From the NCBI GenBank assembly GCA_013822275.1, contig PNKC01000014.1, positions 1 to 54,872 of the forward strand: a DNA stretch of 54,872 bases, given 5' to 3'. This DNA is from Anaerolinea sp. Lineage in GTDB: Bacteria; Chloroflexota; Dehalococcoidia; Tepidiformales; Tepidiformaceae. Below are positions 16,507-24,276 of the stretch, piece after piece. The notes beneath the pieces were generated by a model. It had not been told where the DNA came from. It saw nothing but the letters and a program-made list of their open reading frames with translations, and made no database searches. The translations under genes and the position numbers were made by a program. Positions within the stretch are counted from its first letter, which is position 1, and every line of letters starts with the position of its first letter.

Positions 16507-17541
16507 GTGCCCAACTCATTGACGTGTGTGAAGACCGGACAACACCAGGTGGCGATGACACAGGTCCCTTACCCGGATGAACCGGGGCCGGGGCAGGCGC
16601 TGATCCGGATGACGCTGAGCACGATTTGCGGGAGCGACATCCACATCCTGGATGAGATGCCGGTGCCCGCGGGGGTGCCGATGGGCCATGAGGCGGTTGG
16701 CGTCGTGGAGGCGCTGGGAGCGGGAGTAACACGGTTCAAGAAGGGCGACCGGGTGGCGAGCAGTTGCCTGTTCAGTTGTGGCGCCTGCCGCCGTTGCATG
16801 GACGGCGAACCAGCCATCTGCGAGACGTTCAACGCGCCCGCCAACCTGCTCTTTGGCGGCCAGGGTGAGTACTTCCTGGTGAGCGGCGCCCAAACAACGC
16901 TGGCGAAGATCCCCGACGCCCTTGACGATGACCAGGTCCTGTTCGTGACCGACATCATGTCGACCGGGTTCGGGGCGATCGAACGGGGTGGAATCCGGCC
17001 AGGGGATACCGTTGCGGTCTTCGCCCAAGGGCCCGTTGGGCTTTGCGCGACCGCCGGGGCGCGGACGCTGGGAGCCGGGCTGATCATCGCCGTGGAATCG
17101 ATCCCGGAACGGGTAGCGATGGCGAAGCGCTTCGGTGCGGACATCGTCTTCGACCCATCCGAGGCGGTGTCACGGATCATGGCGCTGACGAACAACAAGG
17201 GCGTGGACATCGCGGTTGAGGCGCTCGGGCACCAGGCCACGTTCGAAAACGCCTGTGCGGTGACGCGTCTGGGCGGGACCGTGAGCAGCGTTGGCGTCTA
17301 CAGCGCCTTCCCAACACTTTCGTTGCCGACAAGCGGGACGTTCATCCACCGCAAGCTGGTGACGACCTTCTGCCCCGTGGGCACGGACAGGCTCACACGG
17401 TTGATGGCACTCATCGAAACCGGAAAGGTTGACCTGCGCCCGCTGCTCAGCCATTCCATGCCCCTGGCGAAGACGCCAGAGGCGTACGAGCTGTTCCGAG
17501 AGCGGCGTGGCGGCGTCCTGAAGATCGCGCTGCGGCCCTGA
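16507..17541 (+). CDS. Zinc-dependent alcohol dehydrogenase (MDR family)
   Basis: A 344-residue medium-chain dehydrogenase. The catalytic zinc ligands are in TICGSDIHIL (Cys) and PMGHEAVG (His-Glu); the structural zinc site is the four-Cys stretch CGACRRCMDGEPAIC. The nucleotide-binding segment is VAVFAQGPVGLCATAGARTLGAG, with a slightly altered glycine motif (Q-G-P-V-G), followed by the acidic residue in AVES, which suggests NAD. It resembles secondary-alcohol or formaldehyde-type dehydrogenases. The start is GTG with GGAGG seven bases upstream. A DUF3237 gene follows after 23 bp and may be in the same operon. Confidence 0.9.
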   Translation: MPNSLTCVKTGQHQVAMTQVPYPDEPGPGQALIRMTLSTICGSDIHILDEMPVPAGVPMGHEAVGVVEALGAGVTRFKKGDRVASSCLFSCGACRRCMDGEPAICETFNAPANLLFGGQGEYFLVSGAQTTLAKIPDALDDDQVLFVTDIMSTGFGAIERGGIRPGDTVAVFAQGPVGLCATAGARTLGAGLIIAVESIPERVAMAKRFGADIVFDPSEAVSRIMALTNNKGVDIAVEALGHQATFENACAVTRLGGTVSSVGVYSAFPTLSLPTSGTFIHRKLVTTFCPVGTDRLTRLMALIETGKVDLRPLLSHSMPLAKTPEAYELFRERRGGVLKIALRP

Positions 17542-17564
17542 CCGCGCGCCTGGGAGGAAGAAGC

Positions 17565-17990
17565 ATGGCTGAATCAACGCTGGCAGTTGAGCACCTGTTC
17601 ACCATCACGGCCAAGACGGCGAAGGGACTGCCGGTGACCGGCGGCCCGCAAGGCTCGCGCGTGGTCGTGCCGGTCACTGGCGGTTCGTTCAAGGGCGCCA
17701 GGCTCGAAGGCACGGTGGCCGAAGCGCCGGGAGGCGACTGGGTGACGGTCCGCGCGGACGGCAGCATCCGGCTGGACGTGCGAATCCTGTTGCAGACAAA
17801 CGACGGCGCGAACATCCTGGTCACCTACTCGGGTATCGGAAACCGCGTTGACGGCGAACTGCAGTTGCGCACAGCGCCGCAATTTGAGACAGGAGACGAG
17901 CGGTACGCGTGGCTGAACAACGTCCAGGCCGTTGGTATCGGCACTTCGGGTGGGGGAGAGGTGCAGTACGAGGTGTACCGGCTGCTTTAG
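17565..17990 (+). CDS. DUF3237 family protein
   Basis: A 141-residue beta-rich protein. Visible family marks are GGPQGSRVVVPVTGGSFKG, AEAPGGDWVTVRADGSIRLDVRILLQTNDGANILVTYSG. The fold is a small beta-barrel; biochemical function is not established, though members often sit beside dehydrogenases or esterases. GGAGG lies about ten bases upstream of the ATG. Follows the MDR gene closely and converges on sodX. Confidence 0.85.
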   Translation: MAESTLAVEHLFTITAKTAKGLPVTGGPQGSRVVVPVTGGSFKGARLEGTVAEAPGGDWVTVRADGSIRLDVRILLQTNDGANILVTYSGIGNRVDGELQLRTAPQFETGDERYAWLNNVQAVGIGTSGGGEVQYEVYRLL

Positions 17991-18018
17991 GAAGACCGCG
18001 GCGCTCGGCGGCATTCTT

Positions 18019-18065
18019 CCCTCACCCCCCGACCCCCTCTCCTTCCCCGGAAGGACGGAGGGGAG
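18019..18065. repeat. Dispersed C-rich hairpin repeat, copy 2
   Basis: CCCTCACCCCCCGACCCCC leads into CTCCTTCC and GGAAGGACGGAG. It lies at the convergent ends of the DUF3237 and sodX genes. On the minus strand it supplies the last codons and the stop of sodX. Confidence 0.8.
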
Positions 18066-18456
18066 GTTGATTCGCCTTGTGGAAGCGCCAGAGCACCTTG
18101 CCGACCAGCAGCGACCGCTCTACGGGCCCGAAGGTGCGGGTGTCCGTGCTTTCAGCCCGGTTGTCGCCGCGCACGTCGAGTTCGCCGTGGAGGGTGACTG
18201 CTGAGACACGCTTCATGATTTGGCGCTTCGGCGCGCGGGGGTCGCGGAGGATCACCACTTCGCCAGGGCGGGGAAGGCGGCCACGGAAGGCGCGGAGGTC
18301 GACGATGAGCCAGTCGCCGGGGTTGTAGGTTGGGGACATGCTGGCGCCTGAGACTTCGAAGCGGCTGAAGCGGCGGCGCACGGTCACGGCGAGGGCGACG
18401 CAGAATGAGGCAAAAAGGGTGGCCAACAGAAACCGGCCACCCTTTCCATCGTCCAC
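18022..18456 (-). CDS. sodX: Nickel-SOD maturation signal peptidase (S26 family, SodX)
   Basis: A 144-residue membrane-anchored serine protease that removes the leader of nickel superoxide dismutase to expose the N-terminal His. One N-terminal membrane helix (RFLLATLFASFCVALAVTV) is followed by the S26 nucleophile box SGASMSPTYNPGDWLIV (catalytic Ser before Met) and the general-base Lys in RQIMKRV, with VRGDN as the last conserved box. The GTG at 18456 starts 13 bp after the sodN stop; no strong ribosome binding site is visible, so it may be coupled to sodN. The C-terminal residues (PLRPSGEGEGVGG) are translated from a dispersed repeat and are probably not functional. Confidence 0.85.
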   Translation of the reverse strand: MDDGKGGRFLLATLFASFCVALAVTVRRRFSRFEVSGASMSPTYNPGDWLIVDLRAFRGRLPRPGEVVILRDPRAPKRQIMKRVSAVTLHGELDVRGDNRAESTDTRTFGPVERSLLVGKVLWRFHKANQPPLRPSGEGEGVGG

Positions 18457-18469
18457 GGAGACTATGCGG

Positions 18470-18913
18470 CTAGCTGACGCGGACGAAGGGGACGTCCTTG
18501 CCCTTGCTGGCCCAGAACATGTTGTGGATGGCCTCGATGGCTGCGAGCAGGGCCTCGCCGTTGGCCGGGTCCTGCTCGGTCTTGTTCTTGGAGCAAAGCT
18601 TGGCGGCCTTCCAGAACATGTCGTGGAGGTTCGGGAACTTCTCCAGGTGCTCCGGCTTGAAGTAATCGTGCCAGAGGATGTCGAGTTCGCGCTTGGCCAC
18701 TTCGGCCTGCTGTTCCTTGATGGCGATGAAGCGGGTGCGGGTGTTGACGCTGGCGGCGTCCTGGCCGTCGCCGAGGGCGGCGATCTTTTTCTCCATGGAG
18801 AGGACGGCTTCGGCGGCGATGCGTGCGGAGGCGGGGTCATAGACGCCGCAGGGGCCGTCGCAGTGGGCGTAGGCGATTTTGGAGGGGCGGAGCAACCGGG
18901 TGAGTAGACTCAT
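18470..18913 (-). CDS. sodN: Nickel superoxide dismutase (SodN)
   Basis: A 147-residue cytoplasmic enzyme that dismutates superoxide. After a 16-residue leader (ending IAYA) comes the nickel hook HCDGPCGVYDP: His17 becomes the new N-terminus and, with Cys18 and Cys22, binds nickel. The rest is the expected four-helix bundle (ARIAAEAVLSMEKKI, RFIAIKEQQAEVAKRELDILWHDYF). Length and leader are as in known SodN. AAGGAGAA lies about ten bases before the ATG, and TATACT further upstream is a good -10 box. sodX follows directly. The pair implies a nickel uptake system elsewhere. Confidence 0.96.
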   Translation of the reverse strand: MSLLTRLLRPSKIAYAHCDGPCGVYDPASARIAAEAVLSMEKKIAALGDGQDAASVNTRTRFIAIKEQQAEVAKRELDILWHDYFKPEHLEKFPNLHDMFWKAAKLCSKNKTEQDPANGEALLAAIEAIHNMFWASKGKDVPFVRVS

Positions 18914-18962
18914 GGTGAGAAGTTTCTCCTTTGTGGTGGAACTGGTGAGGGTGAGAGCTGAG

Positions 18963-18968
18963 AGTATA
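18963..18968 (-). promoter_or_regulatory. -10 box of sodN-sodX
   Basis: TATACT on the minus strand, about 50 bases before the sodN start, leaving a normal leader with a Shine-Dalgarno sequence. The 155-bp gap to the divergent carboxylase operon holds no other clear element. Confidence 0.45.
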
Positions 18969-19068
18969 GGCGGCGGAGAAGGCAGCGGCCACCGAAAGCC
19001 GCCCGGCGGAGGCGAATCAGAAGGGGAAATGACGAAAGCGGCGGCGTGGCCTAAAGTTCCACCGACGC

Positions 19069-20697
19069 ATGGATACGTGGAAAACGCGGGTTGACCCCGC
19101 CAGCGACGACTTCAAAGAGAACCGGGCCGACATGCTCGCCATGGTGGCCGAGATAGAGACGCAGCTTGCGATCGCGCGGGCTGGTGGCGGCGAGCGCTCG
19201 GTGCAGCGGCACAAGGAGCGCGGAAAGCTGCTGGTGCGCGAACGAATCGAGCTGCTCCTGGACCAGGACACGCCCTTCCTCGAGCTCAGCCCGTTGGCTG
19301 GTTGGGGCACGGACTTCGCGGTTGGAGGCGGGTTTGTCACGGGGATCGGCGTGGTCGAAGGCGTGGAATGTGTTATCGCGGCGAATGACCCGACCGTGAT
19401 GGGTGGCGCGATAACGGCGATTTCCGGGAAGAAGATCGACCGGGCACTGCAGATCTCGCGCATCAACCGCCTGCCTTACATCCAGTTCGTCGAGTCGGCG
19501 GGCGGTGACCTGCGGCGCGGCACGGAAGACCCGGAAGCGGAGATGCGGCGCAACCTCACGCACTTCTCGGAGTCTGGCGGACTGTTCCATGACATCACCT
19601 CACTCTCGGCGGCACGCATCCCGTCGGTCTCGATCGTCTTCGGGAGTTCCACGGCAGGTGGCGCGTATCAGCCGGGAATGAGCGACTACAACATCTTCAT
19701 CAAGGGCCGCTCGAAAGTGTTCCTGGGCGGGCCGCCGCTGGTAAAGATGGCGACGGGCGAGGACTCGGACGACGAAGAGCTGGGCGGCGCGCTGATGCAC
19801 GCCAGCACGTCTGGACTCGCCGATTACCTGGCGGAGGATGAGCAAGAAGGCATCCGGATGGCGCGCAGCGTGATCCGCCACCTCAACTGGCGGAAGGAAG
19901 GGCCGGGGCCCTCACTCCCGGCCGATGAGCCGATTTACGACCCCGAAGAGATGCTTGGACTGTTGCCGGTGGACCTGAAGCGGCCGATGGACATCCGCGA
20001 AGTGATCGGGCGGATCACGGACGGTTCACGGTTCGAAGAGTTCAAGCCGCTGTATGGGCCGACGTTGGTGACGGGCTGGGCGTCCATCCATGGGTTCCCG
20101 GTGGGGATCATCGGAAACAACGGGGTGCTTTTTTCCGACGCTTCGGAGAAGGCGGCACAGTTCATCCAGCTCTGTAACCAGGTGGACGTGCCGATTGTGT
20201 TCCTCCAGAACATCACTGGCTACATGGTCGGCAAGGTGTACGAACACGGCGGCATCGTGAAGAACGGATCGAAGATGATTAATGCCGTGTCGAACTCACA
20301 GGTGCCCCACGTCACGGTGATCATTGGCGCGAGCTACGGCGCCGGGAACTACGGCATGAGCGGCAAAGCCTACGACACCCGCTTCAGCTTCACCTGGCCA
20401 ACCGCCAAGATTTCGATCATGGGCCCGAAGCAACTTGCCGGAGTGATGTCGATAGTACGCAGAGGGCAGGCGCGTGCGGCCGGCCGGGAGTTCGATGAGG
20501 AAGAGGATGCCAAGATGAACGCCGCGGTTGAAGACCGGGCAGAGCGCGAATCGCTCGCATTGTACGCGACCGGGCGGGTGGGCGACGACGGGCTGATCGA
20601 CCCGCGCGACACGCGCACTGTCCTGGGGATCACACTCTCCGCCTGCCATTCCAACGCCGTCCGCGGGACCGACCGCTTCGGCGTGTTCCGGATGTGA
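19069..20697 (+). CDS. Acyl-CoA carboxylase, carboxyltransferase (beta) subunit
   Basis: A 542-residue biotin-dependent carboxyltransferase. Features are the N-terminal RHKERGKLLVRERIELLLD, GGAITAISGKKIDRALQI, the oxyanion stretch SSTAGGAYQPGMSDY, and FLQNITGYMVGKVYEHGGIVKNGSKMI with GASYGAGNYGMSGKAYDTRF. The NITGYMVG box places it with methylcrotonyl-CoA/geranyl-CoA carboxylases, not with propionyl-CoA carboxylase, which has DVPGFLPG there. It overlaps the alpha subunit gene by 4 bp (GTGA) and heads a five-gene operon with an AtuA homologue, so a geranyl-CoA-like or other branched acyl-CoA substrate is plausible. No Shine-Dalgarno is evident before the ATG; TAAAGT ends 11 bases upstream. Confidence 0.93.
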   Translation: MDTWKTRVDPASDDFKENRADMLAMVAEIETQLAIARAGGGERSVQRHKERGKLLVRERIELLLDQDTPFLELSPLAGWGTDFAVGGGFVTGIGVVEGVECVIAANDPTVMGGAITAISGKKIDRALQISRINRLPYIQFVESAGGDLRRGTEDPEAEMRRNLTHFSESGGLFHDITSLSAARIPSVSIVFGSSTAGGAYQPGMSDYNIFIKGRSKVFLGGPPLVKMATGEDSDDEELGGALMHASTSGLADYLAEDEQEGIRMARSVIRHLNWRKEGPGPSLPADEPIYDPEEMLGLLPVDLKRPMDIREVIGRITDGSRFEEFKPLYGPTLVTGWASIHGFPVGIIGNNGVLFSDASEKAAQFIQLCNQVDVPIVFLQNITGYMVGKVYEHGGIVKNGSKMINAVSNSQVPHVTVIIGASYGAGNYGMSGKAYDTRFSFTWPTAKISIMGPKQLAGVMSIVRRGQARAAGREFDEEEDAKMNAAVEDRAERESLALYATGRVGDDGLIDPRDTRTVLGITLSACHSNAVRGTDRFGVFRM

Positions 20698-22676
20698 CCC
20701 AAATGCCGCGGATCTCACGCTTGCTTGTCGCGAACCGGGGCGAGATCGCCCGCCGCATCTTCCGGACCTGCCGCGAGATGGGGATCGGCACGGTCGCGGT
20801 CTACGCCGAGCCAGACAGGCACTCCCCGTTTGTGCGGGAGGCGGACATCGCCATCGCGCTGGATGGGACAACCAGCGCGGAGACCTACCTCAATATCTTC
20901 AAGGTGGTTTCCGCGGCCAGGCGGGCAGGCGCGGACGCAATCCACCCCGGCTATGGGTTCCTTTCCGAAAACGCTGAATTCGCACGGGCGGTCATCGACG
21001 CCGGGCTAACATGGGTGGGCCCTCATATCGAAGCGATTGCGGCAATGGGCGACAAACTGACGGCCAAGAGGCGCCTGGCCCTGGCGGGCGTCCCCATGCT
21101 GCCGAGCGTCGACTGCACGGGACTGAGCGCCAGCGAACTGGCGGCGAAAGCGATCGAGATCGGCTACCCCGTGCTGGTGAAGGCTTCCGGCGGCGGCGGC
21201 GGGCGCGGGATGCGCGTGGTGAAGGATGAGGCCGGGCTGACGAGCGCCGTCACGGGCGCGAAACGCGAGGCGAAAAGTGCTTTCGGCAACGATACCGTGT
21301 TCCTGGAGAGATACCTGGAGCTATCGCGGCACGTCGAGGTGCAGGTTTTCGGCGACAAACACGGGAACGTCGCCCACTGCTTCGAACGTGAATGCAGCAT
21401 CCAGCGGCGGCACCAGAAGATCATCGAAGAGGCGCCCTCGCCGGCGGTGGATCCCGACCTGCGCCGGCGGATGGGCGAAGCGGCCGTGGCAGCCGCCTTC
21501 GCCATTGGGTATGACAACGCGGGCACGGTCGAATTCCTCCTTGACGAGCCGGGCACGTTCTATTTCCTGGAGATGAACACGCGCCTGCAGGTGGAGCACC
21601 CGGTCACGGAGGCGATCACGGGCCTGGACCTGGTCCGCGAGCAGATTCGGGTGGCGGAAGGGCACGAACTCTCCTTCACGCAGGAAGAGCTGCGGATCAA
21701 CGGCCACGCGATTGAGGCGCGCCTGTACGCCGAGGATCCCGAGAAGAACTTCTTCCCGGTCTCAGGCCGCGTTGAGCGCTTCGAACCGGACCCGAGGACG
21801 ACGATCCGGGTCGATTCCGGCGTCGAGAGTGGCTCCGAAGTCTCGATCTACTTCGACCCGATGCTGGCGAAGCTCATCGCCCACGGCCCGACGCGGGAGG
21901 AGGCCGCACTGCGGCTCGCTGGGGCAATGGAGCGGTTGCGCGTGCCGGGGGTAACGACGAACCGCGACTTCCTCGCCAACACCCTGCACCATCCCGGGTT
22001 CCTGGCCGGGGACACGACCACGGCGTTCATCGAGACGCACGCGCCGGCACGGCGACGGGTCGTGCCACCCCAGGAACTGGCGTTTGCACTGCTTGCCGCC
22101 GCATTGCACGGAGCAGAGAAGCGGAAAGCCGTGCAAAAGGTACTCACGACCCTGCCTTCAGGCTGGCGAAACAACCGGTCCGCGCCGGAGACGGTGAGCT
22201 ACGAGTTCCAGGGTGAGACCATCGCGGTGGGTTACGCTGCCGAGCGAGATGGACGGCTTCGCTGCTCGGTCGGCGAAACGGCCCACCTCGTGCGGAAGGT
22301 GGAATTGGCCGGCGAACACGTAACGCTCGAAGTGGACGAAGTAGCACGGACAGGCGTGGTGACGCGCGAAGGGGACCGCGTCTGGGTGCAGACATCCGCA
22401 GGCGAGGTGAGCCTTCGAGAACTGCCACGGTTTCCCGAAGCCACTCTCCAGACGCTCGCCGGAGGCTACACCGCGCCGATGCCGGGGAAGGTTATCTCGG
22501 TCCATGTCGCCACGGGGAAGGCCGTGAAGGCGGGCGACCTCCTGCTGATCCTCGAGGCGATGAAGATGGAGCACCGCATCACGGCCGCCGCGGACGGCCG
22601 CGTCGCGGAACTCAGGGTGGCGGAGGGCGCTCAGGTGGAAGCGGGACAGGTGCTGCTCGTGATGGAAGGAGGCTGA
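20694..22676 (+). CDS. Acyl-CoA carboxylase, biotin carboxylase/carrier (alpha) subunit
   Basis: A 660-residue subunit that carboxylates biotin and carries it. The biotin carboxylase domain (about 1-450) begins RLLVANRGEIARRIFRTCREMGI and holds the ATP-grasp loop KASGGGGGRGMRVV, ECSIQRRHQKIIEEAPSP and EMNTRLQVEHPVTE. A middle domain connects to a C-terminal biotinyl domain whose target lysine is in EAMKMEH (about residue 626). Size and order match MccA/AtuF-type subunits. The GTG at 20694 overlaps the beta subunit stop by 4 bp; an ATG three codons later is an alternative. TIGR03084 follows after 2 bp. Confidence 0.95.
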   Translation: MTQMPRISRLLVANRGEIARRIFRTCREMGIGTVAVYAEPDRHSPFVREADIAIALDGTTSAETYLNIFKVVSAARRAGADAIHPGYGFLSENAEFARAVIDAGLTWVGPHIEAIAAMGDKLTAKRRLALAGVPMLPSVDCTGLSASELAAKAIEIGYPVLVKASGGGGGRGMRVVKDEAGLTSAVTGAKREAKSAFGNDTVFLERYLELSRHVEVQVFGDKHGNVAHCFERECSIQRRHQKIIEEAPSPAVDPDLRRRMGEAAVAAAFAIGYDNAGTVEFLLDEPGTFYFLEMNTRLQVEHPVTEAITGLDLVREQIRVAEGHELSFTQEELRINGHAIEARLYAEDPEKNFFPVSGRVERFEPDPRTTIRVDSGVESGSEVSIYFDPMLAKLIAHGPTREEAALRLAGAMERLRVPGVTTNRDFLANTLHHPGFLAGDTTTAFIETHAPARRRVVPPQELAFALLAAALHGAEKRKAVQKVLTTLPSGWRNNRSAPETVSYEFQGETIAVGYAAERDGRLRCSVGETAHLVRKVELAGEHVTLEVDEVARTGVVTREGDRVWVQTSAGEVSLRELPRFPEATLQTLAGGYTAPMPGKVISVHVATGKAVKAGDLLLILEAMKMEHRITAAADGRVAELRVAEGAQVEAGQVLLVMEGG

Positions 22677-22678
22677 AA

Positions 22679-23491
22679 ATGGCCGATGTTTTGAATGAAG
22701 TCATCGACGACCTTGAGGCTGAACAGGCGGCCCTTGCATCGGTGCTGGACCGGATGCCGGATGAGGCGTGGGAGCGGAAGTCCCATGCGCCGGGGTGGAT
22801 GGCGCGCGATCAGGTTGCGCATCTCGCCACTTTTGATGAGACAGCGGCGCTGGCCATCGCAGACGCGGACGCCTTCCGGGCAAGCATCGCGGCCACCACG
22901 GACCCTAACGTGAGCTTCGAGCAACGCTACCTGGACAAGGGCCGCGCGCTGAGCCACGCCGAGCTCCGGGCGTGGTGGGGGAAGGCGAGTTCGGACCTGA
23001 TTGCGGCAGCCCGGACGATGGACGGCAAGGCGCGGTTGCCGTGGTACGGGCCGGACATGAGCGGTGTCTCGTTCATCACGGCGCGGTTGATGGAGACGTG
23101 GTCGCACGGGCTGGACGTTGTCGACGTCGCAGGGGTGGACCGGCCCGATACGGACCGGTTGCGGCACGTGGCGTTCCTGGGCGTACGGACGCGGCCCTTC
23201 AGCTACATCAACCGGGGGATGGAGCCAAACACCGAACCCGTGCGCGTGGAGCTGACCGCGCCTTCAGGGGCCGTCTGGATGCTGGGCGAGGAGAGCACGA
23301 CGAACATCATCCGGGGGACAGCGACGGACTTTTGCCGGGTGGTGACGCAGCGGCGCCACATCTCGGACACGCGGCTCGAAGCCATCGGCCCGGCGGCGGA
23401 AGAGTGGATGAGCGTCGCCCAGGCGTTCGCGGGGCCTCCCGGTCCAGGACGAAAGCCGGGCGAGTTTGCGGGCGAGCTGTTTCACCCATGA
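22679..23491 (+). CDS. TIGR03084 family (DinB/mycothiol-isomerase-like) protein
   Basis: A 270-residue protein. The N-terminal half is a DinB-like four-helix bundle (DDLEAEQAALASVLDRMPDEAWERKSHAPGW followed by DQVAHLATFDE) with a candidate metal set of His from HLATFDE and the later METWSHGLDV. The C-terminal half holds a smaller beta domain. I recognise it as the TIGR03084 type, a relative of the mycothiol-dependent maleylpyruvate isomerases that is often found beside AtuA-like and acyl-CoA carboxylase genes. The catalysed reaction is not known. It starts 2 bp after the alpha subunit gene and overlaps the enoyl-CoA hydratase by 4 bp, so its activity is likely part of the same pathway. Confidence 0.8.
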   Translation: MADVLNEVIDDLEAEQAALASVLDRMPDEAWERKSHAPGWMARDQVAHLATFDETAALAIADADAFRASIAATTDPNVSFEQRYLDKGRALSHAELRAWWGKASSDLIAAARTMDGKARLPWYGPDMSGVSFITARLMETWSHGLDVVDVAGVDRPDTDRLRHVAFLGVRTRPFSYINRGMEPNTEPVRVELTAPSGAVWMLGEESTTNIIRGTATDFCRVVTQRRHISDTRLEAIGPAAEEWMSVAQAFAGPPGPGRKPGEFAGELFHP

Positions 23492-24276
23492 GCGACGAGA
23501 TCGTCCACCTCGATATCAAGCACGGCGTAGCGACAATCACGCTGGGCTCGCCGGCCAACCGCAACGCGCTTTCCCGGCAACTCACGACCGAGCTCGAGGC
23601 GCACGTGAAGGCGGCGATCGCGGACCCCGCCGCGCGGGTCATCGTGCTGACCGGCAGCGGGACGGTGTTCTGCTCCGGCGCGGACCTGAAGGAGCAACGA
23701 GTCGCAAACGAGACGCAGGCGGCCGGACAGGTTGGACCGGGCGGATTGGTGCAGATCCTCAAGGACCTCTGGCGGTCGCCGAAGCCCGTCATCGGGCGGA
23801 TCAACGGCGCGGCGCGGGCGGGCGGGCTGGGGCTGGTGGCCGCATGTGACCTCGCCATCGCCGTGGAAACGGCGAGCTTCGCGGTGAGCGAAGTGAGAAT
23901 CGGCGTAATCCCGGCGATCATCTCGGTATTGCTGGTCCCCAAGCTGGGCGAATCGAACGCGATGGAGCTGTTCATCACGGGTGAGCCGTTCGACGCGAAG
24001 CGGGCCGTCGAGGTTGGGCTCCTGACCGCAACCGCATCTGCAGACAGGCTGGACGATGCCGTAGGGCGGTACATCTCGATGATCCTGAAAGGCGCGCCGG
24101 GAGCAGTCGCAGCAGCGAAGCAGCTAGTGCGGGATATCCCCGGCATGGAGATGGATGCCGCGTTCGCGGCCATGGCCGCGCGGTCGGCGGTGTTCTTCGG
24201 CTCGGAAGAAGCGCTCGAGGGGATGAAGGCGTTCGCGGAAAAGCGGCCGCCGAAGTGGCAGGAGGGGTTGGCATGA
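23488..24276 (+). CDS. Enoyl-CoA hydratase/isomerase family protein
   Basis: A 262-residue crotonase-fold enzyme. The first oxyanion-hole segment is SGADLKEQRV and the second is INGAARAGGLGLVAACDLAIA. The position of the first catalytic Glu is filled by ARAGGLG (no Glu as in typical ...GGG.E...), and VSEVRIGVIPAI carries the later conserved Glu. This resembles the hydratases acting on methylglutaconyl- or isohexenylglutaconyl-CoA. It would hydrate the product of the carboxylase. The ATG at 23488 overlaps the previous stop by 4 bp and fixes the start; the end overlaps the AtuA-like gene likewise. Confidence 0.9.
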   Translation: MSDEIVHLDIKHGVATITLGSPANRNALSRQLTTELEAHVKAAIADPAARVIVLTGSGTVFCSGADLKEQRVANETQAAGQVGPGGLVQILKDLWRSPKPVIGRINGAARAGGLGLVAACDLAIAVETASFAVSEVRIGVIPAIISVLLVPKLGESNAMELFITGEPFDAKRAVEVGLLTATASADRLDDAVGRYISMILKGAPGAVAAAKQLVRDIPGMEMDAAFAAMAARSAVFFGSEEALEGMKAFAEKRPPKWQEGLA

